Shown one piece after another: positions 13,895-21,967 of a stretch of DNA of 64,000 nucleotides. Source of the DNA: Variovorax sp. J22G73 (GTDB lineage Bacteria > Pseudomonadota > Gammaproteobacteria > Burkholderiales > Burkholderiaceae_C); contig NZ_JASZYK010000004.1 of NCBI RefSeq assembly GCF_030317035.1, positions 558,001 to 622,000 on the forward strand, in the 5' to 3' direction. Position 1 is the first letter of the stretch; each line of letters starts with the position of its first letter. The notes below the pieces were generated by a model that worked only from the letters and a program-made list of their open reading frames with translations, made no database searches and was not told the DNA's origin. The position numbers and the translations under genes are program-made.

Positions 13895-14511
13895 GGGCGC
13901 TGGTCGGCCGTGGCCCATTGCGGGCCGTCGAACCAGGCGTCGCCCGACAGGTACGCGCGCAGCATCGCGAGGCCGTCGAAGCCCCAGAACAGGCGCCCGT
14001 CCACCACGTACGCCGGCGTGCCGAACACGCCGAGCTGCAGTGCCTCGTCGGTGTTGCGCTTGAGCAGGGCCTTGCTCTCCTCGCTGCCCGCCTCGCGCCT
14101 GGGCTTCAGCTGGTCGGTCAAGGTGGCGAGCCGCGCGGCATCGCCCGCTTCTTCGCCGCCGCGCCACACATGGCGAAACACCGTCTCGGCCACCAGGCGG
14201 CTCACCGTGCCGTCGTCGCTGGTCGACAGCGCGAGCCGCAGGTGCGCGAGCGGGTTGTAGGGGTGCGAGGCCGGCATCTCGACCTGGATGCCGTGCGTGT
14301 GGCCCAGCCACAGCACGTGGCGGTAGGTCCAGCTGCGCTTCGACGGAATCTCCGCCGGGCCGAGCTGGCCGTGCTGCTTGAGCAGCGCGCCCAGCAGCAC
14401 CGGCTTGTAGGCCACGCTGTAGCTCAGCCCCTCGAGCGCCTCGGGCAGGTGCTCGAACGCGAGGTGCGCGTAGGGCGAGATGAAGTCGAGATAGAAATCG
14501 ATGTGCTTCAT
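13867..14511 (-). CDS. DsbA-fold 2-hydroxychromene-2-carboxylate isomerase family protein
   Basis: A 214-residue protein starting HIDFYLDFISPYAHLAFE, the usual thioredoxin-fold opening of the HCCA isomerase/kappa-GST branch, where the catalytic serine (S13 here) replaces the redox cysteines. It ends with the cis-proline region GVFGTPAYVVDGRLFWGFD. Family members isomerise naphthalene-type ring products or conjugate glutathione; many are of unknown role in organisms that do not degrade aromatics. The ribosome site AGGAGA precedes the ATG. It overlaps the upstream DUF1289 gene by 4 bp (ATGA), so the two are translationally coupled. No aromatic pathway genes are nearby, so the substrate is unknown. 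Confidence 0.85.
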   Translation of the reverse strand: MKHIDFYLDFISPYAHLAFEHLPEALEGLSYSVAYKPVLLGALLKQHGQLGPAEIPSKRSWTYRHVLWLGHTHGIQVEMPASHPYNPLAHLRLALSTSDDGTVSRLVAETVFRHVWRGGEEAGDAARLATLTDQLKPRREAGSEESKALLKRNTDEALQLGVFGTPAYVVDGRLFWGFDGLAMLRAYLSGDAWFDGPQWATADQRPSLLRSTKN

Positions 14512-14789
14512 GCGGTGCTGTCTCCTGTGCCTGCGTGGCTGTCGGCTTCGGGCACGCGCCAGATGCCCGCCCTTGCGCGCAGCTCGATCGCGCGCCACAC
14601 GTGGCGGCGCATGTCGTCTTCCATCTTGCTCCAGCCCGCGATCTCGGGAATGGTGCGCAGGCAGCCTTCGCAGAAGCCGCTCAGCCGGTCCATGCGGCAC
14701 ACCGAGGTGCAGGGCGACGGCGCGTTGTCCGTTGCGGCCTGCACGGTCACCGCGCGCTCGGCCAGCGTTTCGGCGTCGCTGAAGTTCAC
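14508..14789 (-). CDS. DUF1289 small cysteine-motif protein
   Basis: A 93-residue protein carrying the DUF1289 pattern CTSVCRMDRLSGFCEGCLRT followed by EIAGW, that is four cysteines that probably bind a metal. These proteins are widespread in Proteobacteria, but their role is not known. The start is GTG, overlapping the TGA of the upstream YbaK-like gene (GTGA), and its own stop overlaps the next gene (ATGA). YbaK-like, DUF1289 and the DsbA-fold isomerase therefore form one coupled unit. The start choice rests on this overlap. Confidence 0.85.
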   Translation of the reverse strand: MNFSDAETLAERAVTVQAATDNAPSPCTSVCRMDRLSGFCEGCLRTIPEIAGWSKMEDDMRRHVWRAIELRARAGIWRVPEADSHAGTGDSTA

Positions 14790-15274
14790 ACCACGTCCGC
14801 CACCGGCGCGCCGGTGAGCGTCTCGAGGTCTTGCGGGCGCAACTGGAACACCGCGTGCGGATGGCCCGCGGCGGCCCAGATCTCCTCGAAGCGGAACAGC
14901 TCGCGGTCGATCAGCACCACCGGCTTGGTCACATGCCCCACGGGCGACACGCCGCCGATGGTGAAGCCGGTGCGCGCCTTCACGAACTCGGCGTCGGCGC
15001 GGCCGGTCTTGCCGACCAGCGCATCGACTTTTTTCTCGTCCACGCGCTTGTCGCCCGAGGTGATGACCAGCACCGCCGCCTCGTCGCTCTTGCGCCGGAA
15101 GATGATGCTCTTGGCGATCTGCCCCACGGCGACGCCGAGCGCGTCGGCCGCCTGCTGCGCGGTGCGGCAGGCGTCGTCGAGCATGCGGGGGGAATGGGGA
15201 TGGCCGGCATCCTGCAGCACGCGGGCAACGCGCTGGACGCCTTCAGGGAGGGAATGGAGTTCGGAGCCGCACAT
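14786..15274 (-). CDS. YbaK/EbsC-family aminoacyl-tRNA deacylase
   Basis: A 162-residue single-domain protein of the YbaK/ProX editing family. It has the motifs AVGQIAKSIIFRRK with the conserved lysine, LVITSGDKRVDEKKV, and FTIGGVSPVGH, the GxxxPxG(H) binding loop. Family members clear mischarged tRNA in trans, for example Cys- or Ala-tRNAPro. The start MCGSEL was chosen because the upstream open frame belongs to the antisense side of a different gene. It heads the coupled unit with DUF1289 and the DsbA-fold isomerase. Which mischarged tRNA it edits is not clear from sequence. Confidence 0.87.
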   Translation of the reverse strand: MCGSELHSLPEGVQRVARVLQDAGHPHSPRMLDDACRTAQQAADALGVAVGQIAKSIIFRRKSDEAAVLVITSGDKRVDEKKVDALVGKTGRADAEFVKARTGFTIGGVSPVGHVTKPVVLIDRELFRFEEIWAAAGHPHAVFQLRPQDLETLTGAPVADVV

Positions 15275-15330
15275 GCGTTCGAATCTACCAGTGCCGGCGG
15301 TGCCGCATGTGCTGCCGGTGCCACGCGCCG

Positions 15331-15969
15331 TCAGGCACTGCGCTTGAACATGAACAGGAACGCGCCCATCGCCATCAGCACCCCGCCGAAGACGCGGTTC
15401 TGCGCGCGCCGGGCGCGCACGCTGCGCAGCACGCCCTGCAGCCGCGCGGCCAGCCAGGCGTAGCCGTGCATCACCGTCACGTCGACCGTCACCGTGGTGG
15501 CCAGCAGCACCAGCAGCTGCAGCCACAGCGGCCGCGTCGGCTGGATGAACTGCGGCAGCACGGCCGCCATGAAGACGATGCCCTTGGGATTGGTCACGTT
15601 GGTCAGAAAGCCGCGCAGCACGCGCTGGCCCGCGGTGAGGTCGGGCTCGCTGGCCGCGGCCTGCGCGTCGCCGTCGATCTTCGCGACCGGCGCGCGCCAC
15701 TGGCGCCAGCCCAGCCACAGCAGGTAGCAGGCGCCCACCACCTTGATCACCGTGAACGCGGTGGCCGAGGCCGTGAGCACCGCGCCCACGCCGAGCCCCG
15801 CCACCAGCAGGATCACCGCGAGCCCCAGCTGCAGCCCGACGATGGTCGCCGTGGTGCGCCGCACGCCGTAGCTGAGCCCATGGCTCATGCTGAGCACCGC
15901 GCCCGAACCGGGCGAAACCGCGATGACGCAACTCGCCACCACGAATGCGAGCCAGACTTGAAGGTCCAC
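15331..15969 (-). CDS. LysE/RhtB family exporter
   Basis: A 212-residue membrane protein with about six hydrophobic helices. It has the LysE hallmark SPGSGAVLSMSHGLSYG near residues 19-35 and NPKGIVFMAAVLPQF in the middle. LysE/RhtB proteins export amino acids such as homoserine, threonine or lysine across the inner membrane. The start is GTG with AGGAG six bases upstream. It stands between the YbaK unit (56 bp) and HMG-CoA lyase, on the same strand. The substrate is not predictable. Confidence 0.9.
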   Translation of the reverse strand: MDLQVWLAFVVASCVIAVSPGSGAVLSMSHGLSYGVRRTTATIVGLQLGLAVILLVAGLGVGAVLTASATAFTVIKVVGACYLLWLGWRQWRAPVAKIDGDAQAAASEPDLTAGQRVLRGFLTNVTNPKGIVFMAAVLPQFIQPTRPLWLQLLVLLATTVTVDVTVMHGYAWLAARLQGVLRSVRARRAQNRVFGGVLMAMGAFLFMFKRSA

Positions 15970-16006
15970 GAAAACTCCTGTGTGCTGTGCTGTGTGGGTG
16001 GCGCGT

Positions 16007-16927
16007 TCAGCCGGCCCGCTTGGTGCGGATGGCCTTCGACGCCAGCGAGTTCGGCTCGCGGCCCAGCGCCTGGCTGATGTACACGCCCGCGTCGATCAGC
16101 CTGTCGAGGTCGATGCCGGTCTCGATGCCCATGCCGTGCAGCATGTAGACCACGTCTTCGGTGGCCACGTTGCCCGTCGCGCCCTTGGCGTAGGGGCAGC
16201 CGCCCAGGCCGGCCGAGGACGACTGGAAGTTCCACACGCCCAGCTCGAGCGCCGCCAGCGTGTTGACCAGCGCCTGCCCGTAGGTGTCGTGAAAGTGGCC
16301 GGAAACCGCGGCGACATCGAAGTGCGCCAGCGTGGCCTCGATTGCCGCCTGCACCTTGCGCGGCGTGCCCACCCCGATGGTGTCGGCCACGTCCACGCGC
16401 TGCACCCCGATGCCCTTCATCAGATGCGCGAGGTAGCCGACCTTGGCCGGCGCGATCTCGCCTTCATAAGGGCAGCCGACCGTGCACGACATGGCGCCGC
16501 GCACGGCAATGCCCTTCTCGAGCGCCGCCGCCACCACGGGCGCGAAGCGCTCGATGCTCTCGGCGATGGAGCAGTTGATGTTCTTCTGGCTGAAGGCCTC
16601 GCTCGCGGCGCCGAACACCACGATCTCGTCGGGCCACTCTTCGCGCGGCGCGGCGATGGCGGCCTCGAAGCCCTTCATGTTGGGCGTGAGCACCGAGTAG
16701 CGCACGCCGGCTTTGCGCCGGATGCCGTGCATCACCTCGGCGTTGTCGGCCATCTGCGGCACCCACTTGGGCGAGACGAAGCTGGTGACCTCGATCTCGT
16801 TCAGCCCGGCGTCCTGCAGGCGGTGCACGAGGCCGATCTTGACTTCGGCGGCGACGGGCTGCTTTTCGTTCTGCAGGCCGTCGCGCGGGCCGACGTCGAT
16901 GAGTTTGACGCGGGTGGGGAGTTTCAT
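16007..16927 (-). CDS. Hydroxymethylglutaryl-CoA lyase
   Basis: A 306-residue TIM-barrel lyase of the HMGL/DRE family: LIDVGPRDGLQNEK at the N-terminus, SGHFHDTYGQALVN (metal histidines), and the lyase active-site loop with catalytic cysteine in AGLGGCPYAKGATGNVATEDV. It splits 3-hydroxy-3-methylglutaryl-CoA to acetyl-CoA and acetoacetate, the last step of leucine breakdown. The earlier steps lie at 24.4-33.1 kb. Although separated by 7.5 kb, its promoter carries the same tandem direct repeats as isovaleryl-CoA dehydrogenase, at nearly the same distance from the start, so it is probably in the same regulon. Confidence 0.95.
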   Translation of the reverse strand: MKLPTRVKLIDVGPRDGLQNEKQPVAAEVKIGLVHRLQDAGLNEIEVTSFVSPKWVPQMADNAEVMHGIRRKAGVRYSVLTPNMKGFEAAIAAPREEWPDEIVVFGAASEAFSQKNINCSIAESIERFAPVVAAALEKGIAVRGAMSCTVGCPYEGEIAPAKVGYLAHLMKGIGVQRVDVADTIGVGTPRKVQAAIEATLAHFDVAAVSGHFHDTYGQALVNTLAALELGVWNFQSSSAGLGGCPYAKGATGNVATEDVVYMLHGMGIETGIDLDRLIDAGVYISQALGREPNSLASKAIRTKRAG

Positions 16928-17020
16928 GGAATGTCTCTTGTGTCGCGGGAGGATGGAAAGCCGCCTTCGATTGTCGAGCACCTGGGAACACCCTGCCTGG
17001 TACACAAGTTCCGGAAGGTA

Positions 17021-17054
17021 GCAAGGCGCGCCAGCGGGGTTGCAAATGGCGCCA
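17021..17054. promoter_or_regulatory. Tandem 13-bp direct repeats, probable AraC-type operator for HMG-CoA lyase
   Basis: GCAAGGCGCGCCA at 17021-17033 and GCAAATGGCGCCA at 17042-17054, 21 bp start to start (two helical turns), with an 8-bp spacer ending GGTT. The near edge is 94 bp upstream of the HMG-CoA lyase start. The only other copy in the window is at 33204-33237. Head-to-tail half-sites two turns apart are typical of AraC-family binding. Confidence 0.75.
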
Positions 17055-17086
17055 GCCGCGCCTGGCACGTGAAAGCCGGCGACGGG

Positions 17087-18256
17087 TCAGTACGACTTCG
17101 GCAGCCCCAGCGCCTTCTCGGCGATGAAGTTCAGGATCATCTGCGGGCTCACCGGCGCGATGCGCGGGATGTAGCTCTCGCGCAGCAGCCGCTCCACGTG
17201 GTATTCCTTGGCGTAGCCCATGCCGCCCAGCGTGAGCACGGCGTTCTGGCAGGCGTCGTGCGCCGCCTCGGCGGCCAGGTACTTGGCGGCGTTGGCCTCG
17301 GTGCCGCAGGGCTCGCCCGCGTCGTACAGCGTGGCGGCCTTCAGCATCATCAGGTCGGCCGCTTCCAGGTTGGCCCAGGCCCGCGCCAGCGGATGCGCCA
17401 CGCCTTGGTTCTGGCCGATGGGGCGGCCGAACACCACGCGCTCCCGTGCGTACTGCGAGGCGATGCGCAGCGCCGCGCGGCCGATGCCGATGGCCTCCGC
17501 CGCGATCAAGATGCGTTCGGGGTTCAGCCCGTGCAGGATGTACTCGAAGCCGCGCCCCTCCTCGCCGATGCGGTCTTCTTCCGGCACCTCGAGCCCGTCG
17601 ATGAACAGCATGTTGGAGTCGACCGCCGCGCGGCCCAGCTTGTGGATCTCGCGCACCTCGACCTTGGCGCGGTCCAGCGGCGTGTAGAACAGCGTGAGGC
17701 CCTGCGTGGGCTTGTTCACCTGCCCCAGCGGCGTGGTGCGCGTGAGGATGAGCATGCGGTCGGCCACCTGCGCGGTCGATATCCAGATCTTGCGGCCGTG
17801 CAGCAGGTAGCTGCCGTTCGGCTGGCGCACCGCCTGCGTCTTCAGCCGCGTGGTGTCCAGCCCCGCGTCGGGCTCGGTGACGGCGAAGCAGGCCTTCTCG
17901 GTGCCGGCGATCAGCGGGGGCAGGAAGCGCTGGCGCTGCGCCTCGCTGCCGAACACCACCACCGGGTTGAGTCCGAAGATGTTCATGTGCACTGCCGACG
18001 CGCCCGACATGCCCGCGCCCGAGGCGCTGATGGCGCGCATCATCAGCGCCGCCTCGGTAATGCCCAGCCCCGCGCCGCCCTGCGCCTCGGGCATGGCGAT
18101 GCCGAGCCAGCCGCTTTGCGCCACCGCGCGGTGGAACTCGTGCGGGAACACGGCGCGGTCGTCATGGTCGCGCCAGTAGTCCGCCGGAAAGTCTTCGCAC
18201 AGCCGTTCGATGGCCGCGACCAGCGAGCGCTGGTCTTCGTTCAGGGAGAAATTCAT
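17087..18256 (-). CDS. Acyl-CoA dehydrogenase
   Basis: A 389-residue flavoprotein with the standard three domains: the helical N-terminus; the beta domain with CFAVTEPDAGLDTTRLKT and KIWISTAQVADRML; and the C-terminal helices with ASQYARERVVFGRPIGQNQGV and LTLGGMGYAKEYHVERL. It dehydrogenates an acyl-CoA at the alpha-beta bond and passes electrons to ETF. The ATG overlaps the stop of the upstream CaiB-type gene by 4 bp, so the CoA-transferase probably makes its substrate. It is the last gene of the IclR-cupin-Bug-CaiB operon. The acyl chain is unknown; it differs clearly in sequence from the isovaleryl-CoA dehydrogenase in this window. Confidence 0.9.
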   Translation of the reverse strand: MNFSLNEDQRSLVAAIERLCEDFPADYWRDHDDRAVFPHEFHRAVAQSGWLGIAMPEAQGGAGLGITEAALMMRAISASGAGMSGASAVHMNIFGLNPVVVFGSEAQRQRFLPPLIAGTEKACFAVTEPDAGLDTTRLKTQAVRQPNGSYLLHGRKIWISTAQVADRMLILTRTTPLGQVNKPTQGLTLFYTPLDRAKVEVREIHKLGRAAVDSNMLFIDGLEVPEEDRIGEEGRGFEYILHGLNPERILIAAEAIGIGRAALRIASQYARERVVFGRPIGQNQGVAHPLARAWANLEAADLMMLKAATLYDAGEPCGTEANAAKYLAAEAAHDACQNAVLTLGGMGYAKEYHVERLLRESYIPRIAPVSPQMILNFIAEKALGLPKSY

Positions 18257-19488
18257 TCGCTGTCCTTGGGGATGTCGCTCGGGGGTTCGGGTTGCAGCGT
18301 CACGCCGCGCGCGAGCAGGCGTTCGATGGCCGCGTCGTCGTAGCCGGCTTCGCGCAGCAGTTCCACGCTCTGCTCGCCGATGCGCGGCGTGGGCCGGCGA
18401 ATGGCGGTGGGCGTGGCGCTGTAGCGGCCGACCGGCGCCAGGGTGCGGATGCGGCCTTCGCTCGGGTGGTCGAACTCGGGATAGAAACCGACGGCGCGCA
18501 GGTGCGGGTCGTCGAGCAGGCTGTCGGTGCTGTGCAGGCGCGCGACCGGAATGTCGGCGGCGGCCAGTGCCGCGAACCATGCGTCGCTGCTGCGCGTGGC
18601 CATCACCTCGGCGACGAAGGCGTACACCGCCCCGATGTTCGCGGCGCGCGCGGTGTGCGTGCCGAACATCGGCGAGCTGCGCAGCTCGGGACGGCCGATG
18701 ACGTCGAAGAAGGCCTGCCAGTGCTTGTCGTTGTAGATGAGCACGCTCAGGTGGCCGTCCGACGTGGCGTAGGGCTTGCGGTGCGGCGCGAGCAGGCGCG
18801 CATAGCCCGTGGGGCCGAGCGGCGGCTCGAAGCTGTGGCCGCCGAGGTGGTCGCCCATGACGAACTGCGACAGCGCCTCGAACATCGGCACCTCCACCGC
18901 CTGGCCCTGGCCGGTGCGCTGCGCGTGCAGCACCGCGGCCAGCAGCGCGATGGCCGCCTGCAGGCCCACGGCGCGGTCGGCCAGCGTGACGGGTGCATAG
19001 CGCGGGTCGCCGCCGCTTTGCTGCGCGAAGAGCGAGGCAATGCCGGCCGCGCCCTGGATGAGGTCGTCGTACGCGGGCTTGCCGGCGTAGGGGCCTTCCT
19101 CGCCGTAGCCGAAGGCGCCGAGGTAGACGATCTTCGGGTTGGCCGCGGCGACGGCCTCGTAGCCCAGGCCCAGCCGCGCCATCGCCTGCGGCCGCGTGTT
19201 GTAGATGAGCGCGTCGCAGCCTGCCGCCAGCCGCAGGCAGGCCTCGAGGCCCTCGGGCTGCTTCAGGTCGAGCACGATGGAGCGCTTGTTGCGGTTGAGG
19301 TGCATCGCCATCGCGCCCATGCCGGCATGGCGCATCGGCCCGACCGCGCGCAAGTTGTCGCCAGCGGGCGGCTCGACCTTGACGATGTCGGCGCCCAGGT
19401 CGCCGAGGGTCTGCGTGGCGTAGGGGCCCATCACCACGGCCGTGAGGTCGAGGATGCGGATGCCTTGAAGGGGGCCGGATGTGTTCAT
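18253..19488 (-). CDS. CaiB/BaiF (class III) CoA-transferase
   Basis: A 411-residue family III CoA-transferase. It opens GIRILDLTAVVMGPYATQTLGDLGADIVKVEPP and has HLNRNKRSIVLDLK, then AYDDLIQGAAGIAS, whose aspartate (in YDDLIQG) is the catalytic residue that forms the acyl anhydride. It moves CoA between carboxylic acids. It overlaps the acyl-CoA dehydrogenase start (ATGA) and lies downstream of a Bug receptor, which suggests uptake, CoA activation and dehydrogenation of one carboxylic acid. The ATG at 19488 is the first in frame with family homology. The acid is unknown. Confidence 0.93.
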   Translation of the reverse strand: MNTSGPLQGIRILDLTAVVMGPYATQTLGDLGADIVKVEPPAGDNLRAVGPMRHAGMGAMAMHLNRNKRSIVLDLKQPEGLEACLRLAAGCDALIYNTRPQAMARLGLGYEAVAAANPKIVYLGAFGYGEEGPYAGKPAYDDLIQGAAGIASLFAQQSGGDPRYAPVTLADRAVGLQAAIALLAAVLHAQRTGQGQAVEVPMFEALSQFVMGDHLGGHSFEPPLGPTGYARLLAPHRKPYATSDGHLSVLIYNDKHWQAFFDVIGRPELRSSPMFGTHTARAANIGAVYAFVAEVMATRSSDAWFAALAAADIPVARLHSTDSLLDDPHLRAVGFYPEFDHPSEGRIRTLAPVGRYSATPTAIRRPTPRIGEQSVELLREAGYDDAAIERLLARGVTLQPEPPSDIPKDSE

Positions 19489-19500
19489 GTCTTAGCCTTC

Positions 19501-19602
19501 GCTCCTTCCTCCGCTGGGGGAAGGCCGGGATGGGGGCAGGCAGGGCGCCCGGTGGATGCGCCGCTGGCCCCCACCCCTGCCCTGCCCCAAAGAGGAAGGG
19601 AG
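19501..19602. repeat. Degenerate pair of inverted GC-rich intergenic repeats
   Basis: Two arms in inverted orientation, about 19501-19537 (CTCCTTCCTCCGCTGGGGG and on) and 19567-19602 (ending GAGGAAGGGAG), flank a 29-bp centre. The layout and base pattern resemble the 41-bp paired repeats at 8473-8582 and 31794-31915, with more mismatches. It lies between the Bug and CaiB genes of one operon, so it may affect their relative mRNA levels. Confidence 0.6.
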
Positions 19603-19624
19603 AAACTCAAATTCGGCAACGCAC

Positions 19625-20641
19625 TCATTCGGGTTGGATGCCCGCGGCCTGGATCAGCTTCTTCCACTTCGCCAACTCCGACACCGTGAACGCGCCCAGC
19701 TCCTGCGGCGTGCTGCCGAACGCATCGAAGCCCAGCTTGGCCACGCGCTCGCGAAACACGGTGCCGTTCGCCATTTCCGACAGCACCTTGTTGAGCTTCT
19801 GCACGATGTCCTTCGGCGTGCCCGCGGGCGCGAACACGCCGTTCCACGAGGTGATGTCGAAGCCCTTCAGCTCCGGCGTGTCCGCCAGTGGCGGCAGCTC
19901 GGGAAAGAGCTTGGTGCGCTCCTGCGTGGTGACGGCAATGGCGCGCATCTTGCCCGCCTTCACCGTGGCCAGGCCCGCCGCGAGGTCGACCACCATCATC
20001 GACACCTGGCCACCGATCAGGTCGGCGATGGCCGGCGGCGTGCTCTTGTACGGCACGTGCAGCATCGGCACGCCGCTCATGCGCGACAGCGTGGCGCCGC
20101 ACACGATGCCCGTGCTGTTGCCGCTCGCGTAGGTCAGCTTGCCCGGGTTCGCGCGGCCCCAGGCCAGCAGCTCGGCCACGTTCTTCACGGGCAGCTCGTT
20201 GTTCACCACCAGCATGAACGGCAGGTTGCCCATGCGGCTCACGGGCGCGAAGTCCTTCACCGGGTCGTAGGGCAGCGACTTCATCAGGCTCGGGTTGGCC
20301 GAGTGCGTGGTGTTGGTCGTCATGAACAGCGTGTAGCCGTCGGGCGGGGCCTTGGCCACCAGCTCGGCGGCGATCACGCCGTTGGCGCCGGCGCGGTTGT
20401 CCACGATGACCGAGCCCTTCAGCGCCTCGCCGAGCATCTGCCCGGTGATGCGCGCCACCGCGTCGGTGCCGCTGCCGGCCGCGAAAGGCACGACCAGCTT
20501 GATCGGCAGCTTCGGGTAGCCCTCCTGCGCGAAGGCCCAGGGCGCGGCGCCGGCCAGGCCCGCGGCCGCGCCGATGGAAATGAAACGGCGGCGGTTCGCC
20601 ACCACGACCGATTTCTCGGTCGCGTTCTGGTTCGTCTTCAT
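19625..20641 (-). CDS. Bug-family (TTT) periplasmic solute-binding receptor
   Basis: A 338-residue receptor. The signal peptide has a twin-arginine-like N-region (VVANRRRFISIGAAAG) ending PWAFAQ. The mature part starts YPKLPIKLVVPFAAGSGTDAVAR, the Bug ligand loop, and has NPGKLTYASGNSTG and VPYKSTPPAIADLIGGQ. It binds a small carboxylate in the periplasm. It shares an operon with IclR, cupin, CaiB and acyl-CoA dehydrogenase genes, so the ligand is probably the acid that CaiB then activates. The ATG at 20641 is the only one before the signal peptide. No membrane partner is encoded here. Confidence 0.92.
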   Translation of the reverse strand: MKTNQNATEKSVVVANRRRFISIGAAAGLAGAAPWAFAQEGYPKLPIKLVVPFAAGSGTDAVARITGQMLGEALKGSVIVDNRAGANGVIAAELVAKAPPDGYTLFMTTNTTHSANPSLMKSLPYDPVKDFAPVSRMGNLPFMLVVNNELPVKNVAELLAWGRANPGKLTYASGNSTGIVCGATLSRMSGVPMLHVPYKSTPPAIADLIGGQVSMMVVDLAAGLATVKAGKMRAIAVTTQERTKLFPELPPLADTPELKGFDITSWNGVFAPAGTPKDIVQKLNKVLSEMANGTVFRERVAKLGFDAFGSTPQELGAFTVSELAKWKKLIQAAGIQPE

Positions 20642-20702
20642 GCTTGCTTGTCTCCGGGGTTGTTGTCGGGTGCAAAGCCGCGCCAGGGGTTGGCGCTTCG
20701 GG

Positions 20703-21113
20703 TCAGGGCCGGATCACACGCTCCGGCAGTTCCTCGTACGGCGGGCTGTAGATCACCAGCACCCGCACCGGGTCGTCGCTCACCACCGTGAAGGTGTGCA
20801 TGGCGTCGGCCGGAAAAAAGCAGCTGTCGCCCGGGTGCAGCTCCTGGCGCTGGCCACCCACTTCGGCCACCGCCCGGCCTTCGAGCATGTAGCAGACCTG
20901 CTCGATGCCCGGGTGCGCATGCGGCAGCGCGCCCTTGCCCTTCTGGATGTGGCCGACCAGCACCTCGAGCTGCTTCGCGCCCACCGTCTCGGGGCCGATC
21001 AGCCGCTTGTTGAGCGTGCCGGTGTGGTTGGCGGGGTGGTAGCCGGCGATCTCGTCTTCGCGGACGAAGTAGCGCGGCGCGGCCGCAGCGGCGGCATCAG
21101 CGGACGTGGTCAT
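20703..21113 (-). CDS. Cupin-domain protein
   Basis: A 136-residue single cupin. The barrel motifs are GALPHAHPGIEQVCYMLEGRAVAEVGG (metal-binding H-x-H and E) and PGDSCFFPADAMHTFTV (second histidine). Small cupins act as metal-dependent isomerases, decarboxylases or dioxygenases, or as ligand sensors. It overlaps the IclR regulator stop by 4 bp (ATGA) and precedes the Bug receptor, so it is likely an enzyme of the same carboxylate pathway. The reaction cannot be told. Confidence 0.88.
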   Translation of the reverse strand: MTTSADAAAAAAPRYFVREDEIAGYHPANHTGTLNKRLIGPETVGAKQLEVLVGHIQKGKGALPHAHPGIEQVCYMLEGRAVAEVGGQRQELHPGDSCFFPADAMHTFTVVSDDPVRVLVIYSPPYEELPERVIRP

Positions 21114-21859
21114 CGGGGGCTTTCTGTCTTGGGTTCGATGGCGAGGCAGGCCGAGCGCAGCATGGCGGCGATCTCCTCGATGCGCGGCTCCACGCGGTAG
21201 CGCGGGCCGGCGATGGAAATGGCATAGGCCTCGCCGCCGATGCGCACCGGCCAGGCCAGGCCGACCAGGTCGGGAATGCTCTCGCCGAGGTTGCCGTACC
21301 AGCCGCGCGCGGCGGCGCTCTGCAGCTCGGCCTCGATGGCCTCCGCGGTGGTGAGCGTGGCCTCGGTCAGCGGCAGCAGCGGCGTGCCTGCGAGCAGCGC
21401 GCGCCGCGCCTCGGGCGCGAGCGTGGAGAGCAGCGCGCGGCCCAGCGAGTTGGCGTACGCCGGGCGCGTTTCGCCCGACTCGGCGGAATAGCGGATGGCC
21501 TGCGGCGCGCTCAGCACCTCCAGGTACACGACCTGGCCCGCGTCGCGGAACTTGCCGAACACCACGGTCTCGCGCGCGGCGTCGCGCAGTTCTTCCAGCG
21601 TGGCCTTCACCCGGTCGAGCACCGGGTCGTGCGCGGCGATGACCTGCGCCATCGCCAGCAGCCGGCCGGTCGGGTAATAGCCCTGGCGCCGGCCGGTCTC
21701 GTACATGTAGCCCTGCTCTTCCAGGGTGCGTATCAGGCCCAGGCAGCTCGACACGGGCATGTCGAGCAGGCGCGCCATCTCGGACAGCGCCAGCGGCTGT
21801 TTCTCGCGAGCGAATAGCTCGACGATCTCGATCACGCGAAACGCAGTTTTCACAGTCAT
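21110..21859 (-). CDS. IclR-family transcriptional regulator
   Basis: A 249-residue regulator. The winged helix-turn-helix lies at residues 1-65 (RVIEIVELFAREKQPLALSE, then LDMPVSSCLGLIRTLEEQGY). The C-terminal effector domain has DRVKATLEELRDAARETVVFG and PAYANSLGRALLSTLAPEARRAL, typical of IclR. It probably controls the operon it heads (cupin, Bug, CaiB, acyl-CoA dehydrogenase) in response to the transported acid or an intermediate. The gene is first in the operon, so autoregulation is likely. No clear palindrome was seen in the 108 bp upstream. Confidence 0.92.
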   Translation of the reverse strand: MTVKTAFRVIEIVELFAREKQPLALSEMARLLDMPVSSCLGLIRTLEEQGYMYETGRRQGYYPTGRLLAMAQVIAAHDPVLDRVKATLEELRDAARETVVFGKFRDAGQVVYLEVLSAPQAIRYSAESGETRPAYANSLGRALLSTLAPEARRALLAGTPLLPLTEATLTTAEAIEAELQSAAARGWYGNLGESIPDLVGLAWPVRIGGEAYAISIAGPRYRVEPRIEEIAAMLRSACLAIEPKTESPR

Positions 21860-21967
21860 AAAAAGATTTTCATGGATGTGAAAAACAAGCGCCTCGGGGT
21901 TTCCCCTGCCTCGCGGGCCGAAGCTTGGTGCCGCGCGCGCCTCGCGGCCAGCGACGCGCGGCGGGGC

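Noticed and set aside
19489..19624. GC-rich gap between CaiB and Bug genes as an operon boundary with a terminator
   Set aside because: The hairpin-like repeats lack a T-run, and the genes on both sides fit one pathway, so I treat them as a repeat pair rather than a terminator.
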